From contig JAOZJV010000054.1 of assembly GCA_029935695.1 (NCBI GenBank), positions 1 to 11,472 on the forward strand: DNA of 11,472 nt, given 5' to 3'. Positions 4,935 to 11,472 of the stretch are shown one piece after another (position 1 is the first letter of the stretch; every line of letters starts with the position of its first letter). The notes under the pieces were generated by a model. That model saw only the letters and a program-made list of their open reading frames with translations, was not told the origin of the DNA and searched no databases. This DNA is from Candidatus Krumholzibacteriia bacterium (GTDB lineage Bacteria; Krumholzibacteriota; Krumholzibacteriia; LZORAL124-64-63). Position numbers and translations under genes: made by a program.

Positions 4935-7583
4935 ATGCCGTCTGAACGGCTGAACCCCAATCCCCTGTCGGGTGTCCTCCGGCTGCTCTTATCACGCCAA
5001 TTGCACTTAAGCATTGGTGGTTTTGTCGTTGTGGCCGCTCTCTTCTGTATTTTCGACGCCACCCGCGCCCGCCCCAGCGACGGCACCGTGTGGCTGCTCG
5101 GACGCCCAACCCTTGAAGTTCTCGATGTCACACAACGCTCCACCGGCGCGCCCACTCCTTTGCGCACCGGCGATAAAATTGAAGGCATCGCCAACCGTAT
5201 TGTGGAATCGCCCCAGGCTGCGGCCGCTGTCCTGCGTGAGCAGCAACCCGGCACCACGGTGCCCTACCTGATCAAGCGGGGAAACCAGCATCTGCAACTG
5301 AGCGTTCCGTTGACCAGCACCCGGGCCAACCTTCGCGATTATTTTGTCAACCTGGTGCTGGCCATGGTCTACCTCGGCATTGGGTTCTGGGTGTACCTGC
5401 GCAGTGGCAACGAACGGCCCGCCGCTCTTTTCTACATGCTCTGCCTGTTCTTCACCCTGTACTTCGTCACGAACCTGAACCAGGTCAGTTATTACCTCGG
5501 CGCTATCATCACCCAGAACATCGGAGCCTTCGCGCGGTTCACCCTGCCCGCGGTTTTCCTGCACTTTTTCCTGATTTTCCCATCGCGCAAGGCCATGCTC
5601 ACGCGCCATCCCTTCCTGACACCCTTGCTGTACGTCATGCCCATGATGTTGTACCTGCGGTTCACTCTGGACCAGTTCGTTGGCGAGCGCGGGGCGCACA
5701 TTCATCCCACCATCTGGATGATTCTGGGACTATATTATGTATTTGGTCTGGTGGCCCTGCTGCACGGTTATTTCAGTTACCGCGACCCCATGATGCGGCA
5801 ACGGGTGCGCATCCTGACCTTTGGCACCCTGGCCGCGGTCATCCCCTTTCTGATCTTTAAAATCGGCATGGAAGAGTTGACCTTCCAACCCGCCCTGGCC
5901 CGGCTCGGCGTAGTCCCCCTGGCGGCCATCCCCATCTCTTTCGGATACTGCGTGGCCCGCTACAAGGTGCTGCAAATTGATCTGCTGCTGAAGAAGAGCC
6001 TTTCGTATGCCATGCTCACGGCCACGGTCTGGATTGGTTATCTGGGTCTTGCCTGGTGGCTGGGCAGCAAGGTTCTGGCCCTCTTCCCCTACGCCAGCCC
6101 CCTGGTGGCCGCTGGTGTTTCGTTGGGAGTGGCGGCCGCATTGTGGCCCCTGCGCCGGCGTCTGCAAATGAAACTGGACCATGGTTTCTACCACGCCCGG
6201 GATAACATGACGGGCCTCATCGAAGAATTCAGCAAAGACATTCCCCGCATCATCAAACGCGATGAATTGCTGGACCGCATCGGCAACCGCCTTTGCAATG
6301 TGCTGCAACTGCCCGGACTGGTGGTATACCTCGCCGGTGATGAAAAAGATTCTTACGACTTCCGTCGTTCCGGCATGGTCACCGGAAGCCAGGACCAGGA
6401 CCAGCGTCCTCTCGATATCTCCACCCCTTCTGTGGTCAGCAATACCACCATCGGGCCAACCTATCCCGAGCTGCTGAGTTTGCCCTCACTGGGCCCCAGC
6501 CTGTCTGAAACCGGAGAACATCTCTTTGTGGATTCCAGAGAAAACCAACCCCTGGACGGACGCCTGGCCATCACCCGGGAACAGGCCGATCTGAAAAACA
6601 GGCATCTGGAACAAACCATGTTAACCAACTTCAATCTGCAGATGCTCATTCCCCTGATCACCTCCGAACGGCTTATCGGCCTGATGGCTTTGCCCCCGCG
6701 TCCCAGTGGTGAAGAATATCAGGTTCACGAAATTCAGCTGCTGACCATTGTGGCCGGACAAGTGGCCCTTCAGGTGGAAAACACCCGCCTCTACGAAGAA
6801 GAAGTGACCAAGCAGAAACTTGAAGAAGAGATGGCCATGGCCCGTAAAATCCAGGCCCGCCTGCTGCCCGAAACCATCCCCGAGTTTGCTGGCATTCAAA
6901 TCGATGCCATCAACATTTCCAGCAAGCAGGTCTCCGGCGATTATTACGACGTCATCGAGCGCAGTGACGGCAAGCTGGCCCTGATCATCGCCGACGTCAG
7001 CGGCAAGGGCATGCCCGCCAGTATTCTGGCCTCCAACCTGCAGGCGGCCCTGCGCGCCCAGTGCGACACCTGCGAATCTCCCGGGCTGGTTCTCGAAAGA
7101 GTCAACCGCCAGATCCACGCCAGCACCGACCCGGCCCACTTTGCCACCCTCTTTCTGGCCATCTTTGATCCTGAAGAGTGCACCCTGCTTTGCAGTTCCG
7201 GTGGCCACAACCCACCCGTGGTGATGAGGGCCAACGGCGACATCCATCTGCTGGAAGCCGGCGGCCTGCCTCTCGGTGCTTTCGACTTCGGCAATTACAA
7301 AGAAGAGCTCATCGACCTGAGCAACGGTGACCTGGTGTTTTTCTACACCGATGGCGTCACCGAAACCAAGGGCCCCGATGGTGATGAAGACTTTGGCGAA
7401 GACCGCCTGAACGACATGCTGCGCAGCTCCCGGGAAAAAGATGTGGGCGAACTGTTCGAAGAATTGCGCAGCCAGCTCTTCGATTTCAGCGGCACAGAAG
7501 ATGCCGATGATGACATCACCATGATCGGCTTGAAAATTGGAGACACCAGCCAGGCAGCCGTGGCCGGAGCTGGTGCACAATAG
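4935..7583 (+). CDS. Membrane sensor phosphatase: PDZ-like, multi-TM, GAF and PP2C/SpoIIE domains
   Basis: An 882-residue protein. One membrane segment (about 26-42) is followed by an outside PDZ-like domain (about 55-125, with LRTGDKIEGIANRIV). About nine more membrane segments span 136-402, including RYKVLQIDLLLKKSLSYAML, typical of the multi-TM input module of bacterial sensors. A GAF-like domain (about 435-610) and a coiled coil (612-640) follow. The output is an RsbU/SpoIIE-type Ser/Thr phosphatase (635-868) with IQARLLPETIPEFAG, SGDYYD (667-672), ADVSGKGMPAS (686-696), SSGGHNPP, FYTDGVTE (803-810) and DDDIT (858-862). The metal-binding aspartates are present, so it should be active. By family, the target would be a phosphorylated STAS-domain anti-anti-sigma protein, but none is in the window. 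The ATG at 4935 is chosen because GGAG (4927-4930) precedes it; the in-frame ATG at 4911 has no such site. A TPR membrane protein follows 103 bases later on the same strand. Confidence 0.9.
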   Translation: MPSERLNPNPLSGVLRLLLSRQLHLSIGGFVVVAALFCIFDATRARPSDGTVWLLGRPTLEVLDVTQRSTGAPTPLRTGDKIEGIANRIVESPQAAAAVLREQQPGTTVPYLIKRGNQHLQLSVPLTSTRANLRDYFVNLVLAMVYLGIGFWVYLRSGNERPAALFYMLCLFFTLYFVTNLNQVSYYLGAIITQNIGAFARFTLPAVFLHFFLIFPSRKAMLTRHPFLTPLLYVMPMMLYLRFTLDQFVGERGAHIHPTIWMILGLYYVFGLVALLHGYFSYRDPMMRQRVRILTFGTLAAVIPFLIFKIGMEELTFQPALARLGVVPLAAIPISFGYCVARYKVLQIDLLLKKSLSYAMLTATVWIGYLGLAWWLGSKVLALFPYASPLVAAGVSLGVAAALWPLRRRLQMKLDHGFYHARDNMTGLIEEFSKDIPRIIKRDELLDRIGNRLCNVLQLPGLVVYLAGDEKDSYDFRRSGMVTGSQDQDQRPLDISTPSVVSNTTIGPTYPELLSLPSLGPSLSETGEHLFVDSRENQPLDGRLAITREQADLKNRHLEQTMLTNFNLQMLIPLITSERLIGLMALPPRPSGEEYQVHEIQLLTIVAGQVALQVENTRLYEEEVTKQKLEEEMAMARKIQARLLPETIPEFAGIQIDAINISSKQVSGDYYDVIERSDGKLALIIADVSGKGMPASILASNLQAALRAQCDTCESPGLVLERVNRQIHASTDPAHFATLFLAIFDPEECTLLCSSGGHNPPVVMRANGDIHLLEAGGLPLGAFDFGNYKEELIDLSNGDLVFFYTDGVTETKGPDGDEDFGEDRLNDMLRSSREKDVGELFEELRSQLFDFSGTEDADDDITMIGLKIGDTSQAAVAGAGAQ

Positions 7584-7628
7584 TTGAAACCTTTTCTGCG
7601 GGATCTTCGTAGATTCCCAGGGACCTCT

Positions 7629-7657
7629 CAATTCGAAAGGATAAACCTCTCGAATTG
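7629..7657 (+). other. Strong hairpin between the phosphatase and TPR genes
   Basis: CAATTCGAAAGG (7629-7640) and CCTCTCGAATTG (7646-7657) pair over twelve positions with one A-C mismatch around the loop ATAAA. No proper T-run follows; the nearest is TTGTTTTG starting 6 bases later. The structure ends 29 bases before the TPR gene start. It may be a partial terminator or attenuator, an mRNA-stabilising or processing element, or a palindromic protein site. Confidence 0.6.
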
Positions 7658-7674
7658 CTGCATTGTTTTGTCGG

Positions 7675-7679
7675 AAGGA
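7675..7679 (+). promoter_or_regulatory. Ribosome binding site selecting a TTG start
   Basis: AAGGA (part of GGAAGGA, 7673-7679) is 7 bases before the TTG at 7687. The alternatives fit worse: TTG 7681 is too close, ATG 7696 too far, and TTG 7663 lies upstream of the site. Confidence 0.6.
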
Positions 7680-7686
7680 CTTGGCT

Positions 7687-9174
7687 TTGAAGTGGATGTT
7701 CATCGGATTGTTTGTGGCCGCACTGATGGTTGGTGCCGGCTTTCTGCTGACAGACACCGGACCTAACAGCAACCTGTCTTCAAGTGCCGAAGCCATAAGG
7801 CTTTCCGAGCTTGGCAGCCAGCAGGTGCAATCCTTCAAATTCACCGAAGGGGCCCAAAATCTGGAAACAGCCCTGGAGCTGGATCCATCCCTGGCCGAAG
7901 CTGCCATTTCGCTGGCTACGGCTTACGGTCGGGTGGGCAAAATTGAAGAATACAAAAAAACCCTGGCCCTGGCCGACAGTCTCACTAATCAAATTCAAGA
8001 TGATAACCGCCGCATGGTGGCTCAAATTCGGCTGGGAACTCGCCATCAGAGGTCCAGTCAGGGATTGATCGACTCTTTGCTGACTCGCCTGGAAAAAGAA
8101 TTGCCCGATAACATCCATGTGATGCTTGCGAGGATCGGACAACTGGAAAAGGCCGGAAAAGTGGATGAGGTGTACCAGGGCTGGCAGAACATTCTGGTTA
8201 AGAATCCCAATTATGCCGAAGCCTACAACATGCTGGGCTATTTTGAGATGAACCGGGGTAATTTCGAACCCGCCATCGAACACATGAAAAAATATGCCTT
8301 TCTGGCCCCTGACCTTGCCAACCCCCATGACAGTCTTGGTGAAGTGCTCATGGTCAATGGCCAGTATGAAGAAGCTGCTCTGGAATTCCGGGCTGCCATC
8401 GCCCTGCAACCGGATTTTTATTTTTCCTACCTCAACCTCGGTAAAACTCTCCTTTACCAGGGCGAGATCAAATCCGGCATCGAGATCATGACACAAGTTC
8501 AGGAGATGGTGGCCGGCACTGATCTGGGCAGGAACATCGATCAGGATCTGGTGTTCACCTGTCTTGAAATGGGCATGGACGAAGAAGTTGCTCAAAGAAC
8601 TCTCACCTACGTGAATGAATACCCCGACCATGAACTTTCACCCTATTTCCGCAGCATCCGCATGGCACACATGGGCAAGATGTCCGAGAGCCAGGCACTG
8701 ATGGACTCCACCGTAGCGGCGTGGCGATCCCACGAGATGTACCACGCCAGTACTAAATCCCGCCAGAATGTAGACATGGCAGAAAAGCGATACGAAGCCT
8801 ACATGGCAGACCTGGCCGATCAACCTTCCACCCGCATCCGCAAATGGAACAGTGTGCTCAATGGCATGGGTGAATTTGTCCCTCTTCAGAACCAGCGCAG
8901 CGCCCGTATCAAACTGGCCAATGCTTACATGGACAATGGCGAACCTTTAAAAGCCCAGGAGCAGATTCGTCCCATCCTGGAAGCCAACAACCGCCTGGTG
9001 CCAGCCCTTGTTGTTGCCGTCAGATCTGATCTGGCTCTGAAAAAGGCCCAACAGGCCCGGCTGGCTTTGGAGCAGCTCAAGTGGAGTATTCAACAGTCGG
9101 ATGAAGATTTTTACGCCCGAAAAACGGCCGCTTTGCTGGAAGAACGGGTTATTGATCTGGAGGGTCACCCCTAG
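7687..9174 (+). CDS. Membrane-anchored tetratricopeptide repeat protein
   Basis: A 495-residue protein beginning MKWMFIGLFVAALMVGAGFLL, a signal anchor or uncleaved signal (about 4-21) with no lipobox Cys. This predicts an extracytoplasmic, helical repeat body. TPR-like units are seen at about 44-77 (AQNLETALELDPSLAEAAISL), 142-172, 175-209 (AEAYNMLGYFEMNRGNFEPAI), 210-243 (LGEVLMVNGQYEEAALEF) and 244-277 (YLNLGKTLLYQGEIKSGIEI). Weaker helical repeats continue to the end, for example ARIKLANAYMDNGEPLKAQEQI. TPRs mediate protein-protein contacts, so it may be a partner or scaffold of the upstream sensor phosphatase, with which it is probably cotranscribed. No enzymatic domain is visible. The start is a TTG chosen by ribosome binding site; the exact N-terminus could differ by a few residues. 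Confidence 0.85.
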   Translation: MKWMFIGLFVAALMVGAGFLLTDTGPNSNLSSSAEAIRLSELGSQQVQSFKFTEGAQNLETALELDPSLAEAAISLATAYGRVGKIEEYKKTLALADSLTNQIQDDNRRMVAQIRLGTRHQRSSQGLIDSLLTRLEKELPDNIHVMLARIGQLEKAGKVDEVYQGWQNILVKNPNYAEAYNMLGYFEMNRGNFEPAIEHMKKYAFLAPDLANPHDSLGEVLMVNGQYEEAALEFRAAIALQPDFYFSYLNLGKTLLYQGEIKSGIEIMTQVQEMVAGTDLGRNIDQDLVFTCLEMGMDEEVAQRTLTYVNEYPDHELSPYFRSIRMAHMGKMSESQALMDSTVAAWRSHEMYHASTKSRQNVDMAEKRYEAYMADLADQPSTRIRKWNSVLNGMGEFVPLQNQRSARIKLANAYMDNGEPLKAQEQIRPILEANNRLVPALVVAVRSDLALKKAQQARLALEQLKWSIQQSDEDFYARKTAALLEERVIDLEGHP

Positions 9175-9189
9175 AATATTTGGCCGCTG

Positions 9190-10260
9190 TTAAACTTCCT
9201 GGAAGAAGTAAGGACGCAGGCACTGGACAATGCGTTCGTAAGTCTCGGGGTACAGTCCCCAGATCGCCGCCGAAACCGAACTGAGCAAACTGTTGCCATC
9301 CTGAGGCGTAAAGCAGAACCCGGTAATCTCCCGTCCATCTTCACTGACATGCATGCTGTCCACGGGAATCACCGACTGGTTTAAAATCCGTCCACAGAAT
9401 CCATGGTCCCGCCCAAAAGAGAAAATACTGTTGGCCGTATTTTTGTAGGTGATGGCAATGCGATCATCATCCACAAAACGATTGATCAGTTCATCACGGG
9501 TGACAGGTTTTTCCACCTTCAGATGGTACTGAATCACGTGCATCAACTGGGTGTTCAACTTCATGGACGAGCTGAAAATATTCAGGTCGTAGCCCAGAGT
9601 TTGAAACAGGTGCCAGGCATCGCGGGCGTGGTGCGTGCCGAAGCGTTCATCCTTGTGGATGCCGGTCATGGGGCTGGGCATGAAGCTGTCGTCCTGGCTG
9701 ATGTCGTTGCAGCGGCGCAGGCACACAAAGCGGCCTTCGCGAACATTTTCGGGGCCTTCATCATGAATACCCAAAGTATTCAGCAGCACCGAGACGTTGT
9801 GGGTGTTGCAGCTGACGATCTGCAGATACTTGTCTTCGCCGGGAACCAGCACCTGGTCGTTGATCCCTCTGGCGTATTTCTTTCCAAAGCCGAACTCGCT
9901 GCCCTGGGCAATGAACAAATCAGTGCTGTCTTCGAACCGGGTATAGAGTTTTTCCTTCATGGTATTGCCTGAAGGTGTGCAGTCGATGACCACCCGGCAG
10001 GCATCCATGGCTTCGTCGGTGGTGTAATCAACACGCAGGCCCATTTGTTCGAACTGGTCCACCCGATCGGTGTCCGTCACCAGGCGGGCGCCACGCTTCA
10101 GCAGATTCTGCACCTTGGAACGATCGACCAGCAAGGGTGTGCGTTTATGGAAGAGCACTTCATCAATGCCCAGCTGGGCCCTGAAGTGGCAGAGCAAACC
10201 AATGAGGGGTTCCCCGATGGTTCCTGTTCCGATGACGATCACATTCTTGGCGCCGAGCAT
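9190..10260 (-). CDS. Archaeal-type (type II) glyceraldehyde-3-phosphate dehydrogenase-like protein
   Basis: A 356-residue protein, close to archaeal GAPDH length (about 335-340). Dinucleotide-binding motif: VIVIGTGTIGEPL (7-19). It then has VVIDCTPSGNTMKEKL (90-105), matching the archaeal 'VDGAPKKIGKQN' segment, and IAQGSEFGFG (117-126), matching 'LQGGEK'. The catalytic-Cys strand is QIVSCNTHNVSVLL (147-160, Cys151). It continues with VCLRRCNDISQDD (179-191), matching 'VLVRRAADPNDD', FGTHHARD (207-214), matching the active-site 'HHGPD', and LNTQLMHVIQYHL (235-247). Expected reaction: NAD(P)-dependent oxidation of glyceraldehyde 3-phosphate to 1,3-bisphosphoglycerate. The residues after SCN differ from the usual TTGLCR, and similarity is modest throughout, so substrate or role may have shifted. 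It starts 2 bases after the nucleotidase stop, with AAGGAG 6 bases before the ATG, and ends 15 bases from the convergent TPR gene. Confidence 0.75.
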   Translation of the reverse strand: MLGAKNVIVIGTGTIGEPLIGLLCHFRAQLGIDEVLFHKRTPLLVDRSKVQNLLKRGARLVTDTDRVDQFEQMGLRVDYTTDEAMDACRVVIDCTPSGNTMKEKLYTRFEDSTDLFIAQGSEFGFGKKYARGINDQVLVPGEDKYLQIVSCNTHNVSVLLNTLGIHDEGPENVREGRFVCLRRCNDISQDDSFMPSPMTGIHKDERFGTHHARDAWHLFQTLGYDLNIFSSSMKLNTQLMHVIQYHLKVEKPVTRDELINRFVDDDRIAITYKNTANSIFSFGRDHGFCGRILNQSVIPVDSMHVSEDGREITGFCFTPQDGNSLLSSVSAAIWGLYPETYERIVQCLRPYFFQEV

Positions 10261-10262
10261 TT

Positions 10263-11472
10263 CTATCTCCTTGGGTTCTCATTCAGGGCCCATCGTTCAT
10301 GGGGCTGCAATTCAAGATGCCTTGCAAAAAACTTATCTGCCGGATAATTCAGGAAGTTACTCACCCGACTGGTATAAATACAAGCAAATTCCATGGTCTG
10401 GCGGCCAAACCGGCTGGACGCCCGGCCCTCCCTGAACAAGCTGTCCCAGTAGGGATTATAGGCAGCCTTCAAATTTTTCTGCAAACGGGAACGTTTTCCC
10501 AGGGCTTCGCCGATGGCTTCTTTCAGCTCATCCAACTGTTTCCGATCCGGATTTTCGGATGCTTCCATTTGGTCCTGCCTGAGAACCAGGGTGTCCAGCT
10601 CATCCTCCAGAAGAGCCACTTCCTGCCACTGATCGCGCAGCGGACGCAGGTTTTCAACTTCCTGCTCCACTTCCGGAACAATCATGGCCGTGCGCCAGCC
10701 CACACTCTTTTTACTGCTGAGGATGTCGCCGTAGGTGTGGTCACCGAAGTAGAGAATTTCATCGCCCCCGACACCAAGCATTTTTTCCAGGAAGAAACAA
10801 TCGCCACCTATGAATGCGCGGCCCTTGTTGTTGGGCAGCAGCGGCAGGGTGCCAGGCTCCACGGCCACACCGGGCTTTCCGGGAAGAAAGAAGCCTGGCT
10901 TGCAGGAGAAACAAATCACCAGGTCGAACAGATCTTCCCAGGAGCCTTCCTCACCACCGACCAGGTAGTTCATCACCGCGGCAGTGTAGTCGGCTTCACT
11001 GTTGGTCAGTAGGAATAATTTTTTCCCGGCGGCGCTGATTTTTTTCAGGGTGGCCACCAGTTCCGGGTCCGGAATAAAGAACCGAGGCAGGTCGGCAATG
11101 ATGCGGGCCTTCAAAGTTCCATCGGCGTGCATGGTGTCCACGGTTTTGCGGATCTCATCGTAAATCTGGCCCGGGGATCGATTCAGGGCAGCGGCGCCCG
11201 TCTCTTTCAGTTCCATCAGACCCGAAAAAATACAACCTTCGGGCATGTCAAAAAGAGTATCAAAAATGCGGTAGCGGTCTGACCCCAAACGCAAATCGCC
11301 CCGGCTGTAGGCTTCGCGAATTTCTTCTTTTTCCAGAAAGCGGAAACCCCGACGGGCCCGGGTCACATGGTTGTAGGCATCCAGCTTCAGCAGGTTGCCG
11401 TGGTCCTTGTCCACAATCAGACCACGGATCACCGCGTCCGGATCCCAGCGCACAGTGCGGATCACAGGATCG
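10263..11472 (-). CDS. HAD-family purine 5'-nucleotidase-like protein (NT5C2 type; N-terminus outside window)
   Basis: The frame is open at the right edge, so the gene's start and the first HAD motif (nucleophile DxDxT) lie outside; about 402 residues are visible. Visible family marks are VRWDPDAVIRGLIVDKDHGN and LLKLDAYNHVTRARRGFR. Also seen are LFLLTNSEADYTAAVMNYL (HAD motif II, with Ser/Thr after LL), LVICFSCKPGFF (matching 'VVxxxxKPxFF') and ILYFGDHTYGDILSSKK (HAD acidic motif). Then come GWRTAMIVPEVEQEVE, a coiled-coil region of about 60 residues, and SLFREGRASSRFGRQTMEFA followed by CIYTSRVSNFLNY, typical of the cytosolic IMP/GMP 5'-nucleotidase family best known from eukaryotes and found in some bacteria. 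Expected role: cytoplasmic dephosphorylation of purine nucleoside monophosphates. It shares a tight operon with the GAPDH-like gene. No start is assigned here because the frame continues past the edge. Confidence 0.88.
   Translation of the reverse strand, partial: DPVIRTVRWDPDAVIRGLIVDKDHGNLLKLDAYNHVTRARRGFRFLEKEEIREAYSRGDLRLGSDRYRIFDTLFDMPEGCIFSGLMELKETGAAALNRSPGQIYDEIRKTVDTMHADGTLKARIIADLPRFFIPDPELVATLKKISAAGKKLFLLTNSEADYTAAVMNYLVGGEEGSWEDLFDLVICFSCKPGFFLPGKPGVAVEPGTLPLLPNNKGRAFIGGDCFFLEKMLGVGGDEILYFGDHTYGDILSSKKSVGWRTAMIVPEVEQEVENLRPLRDQWQEVALLEDELDTLVLRQDQMEASENPDRKQLDELKEAIGEALGKRSRLQKNLKAAYNPYWDSLFREGRASSRFGRQTMEFACIYTSRVSNFLNYPADKFFARHLELQPHERWALNENPRR

Noticed and set aside
7584..7615. 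Promoter TTGAAA...TAGATT for the TPR gene
   Set aside because: The spacer is 20 bases, too long for a normal sigma70 promoter, so it was not called as a feature.
6621..7907. Minus-strand open frame of 428 codons opposite the phosphatase gene
   Set aside because: It is antisense to conserved GAF and PP2C motifs, has no recognisable domain, and crosses the boundary between two real genes.
7780..8631. Minus-strand open frame of 283 codons opposite the TPR gene
   Set aside because: The composition (His, Phe, Gly, Gln rich) is that of a codon shadow, and the plus strand has clear TPR units.

Overview
The window is a bacterial chromosomal segment by its content: smpB, a bacterial tRNA-Leu and a periplasmic murein amidase. 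The AMIN-type amidase and the exported or membrane-anchored proteins suggest a Gram-negative envelope. Coding DNA is G+C-moderate to rich by eye, and genes are closely packed. An archaeal-type (type II) GAPDH-like dehydrogenase, an NT5C2-like HAD nucleotidase and a PDZ/multi-TM/SpoIIE phosphatase together point to a little-studied lineage, perhaps an uncultured phylum near the FCB group. That placement is inference; nothing here fixes the phylum. I see no insertion sequence, CRISPR array or prophage gene.

Left part (1-1883): a minus-strand unit holds smpB followed by an N-acetylmuramoyl-L-alanine amidase that runs off the left edge. A plausible sigma70-like promoter for smpB lies divergently to a very good promoter (TTGACA-17-TAGATT) for a tRNA-Leu(CAG) gene. 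The tRNA leader carries a strong hairpin. A possible Rho-independent terminator follows the tRNA.

Middle (2128-4689): a plus-strand gene encodes a CHAT-fold (caspase-like) protein in which both catalytic residues appear to be replaced. Its stop codon overlaps the stop of a convergent two-gene minus-strand operon, made of a small LpdD-like (prenylated-flavin chaperone family) protein and an inositol-monophosphatase-family phosphatase. These two genes overlap by 11 bases.

Right-middle (4935-9174): a long plus-strand gene for a membrane sensor phosphatase (PDZ-like domain, about ten membrane segments, GAF domain, PP2C/SpoIIE output) is followed, after a conspicuous 12-bp hairpin, by a membrane-anchored TPR protein. 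They could form one signalling unit.

Right end (9190-11472): a minus-strand pair separated by 2 bases encodes a cytosolic purine 5'-nucleotidase-like HAD protein (N-terminus outside the window) and the type II GAPDH-like dehydrogenase.

The most unusual items are the apparently inactive CHAT protein, the LpdD-like protein with no UbiD decarboxylase nearby, and the nucleotidase/archaeal-type dehydrogenase pair.
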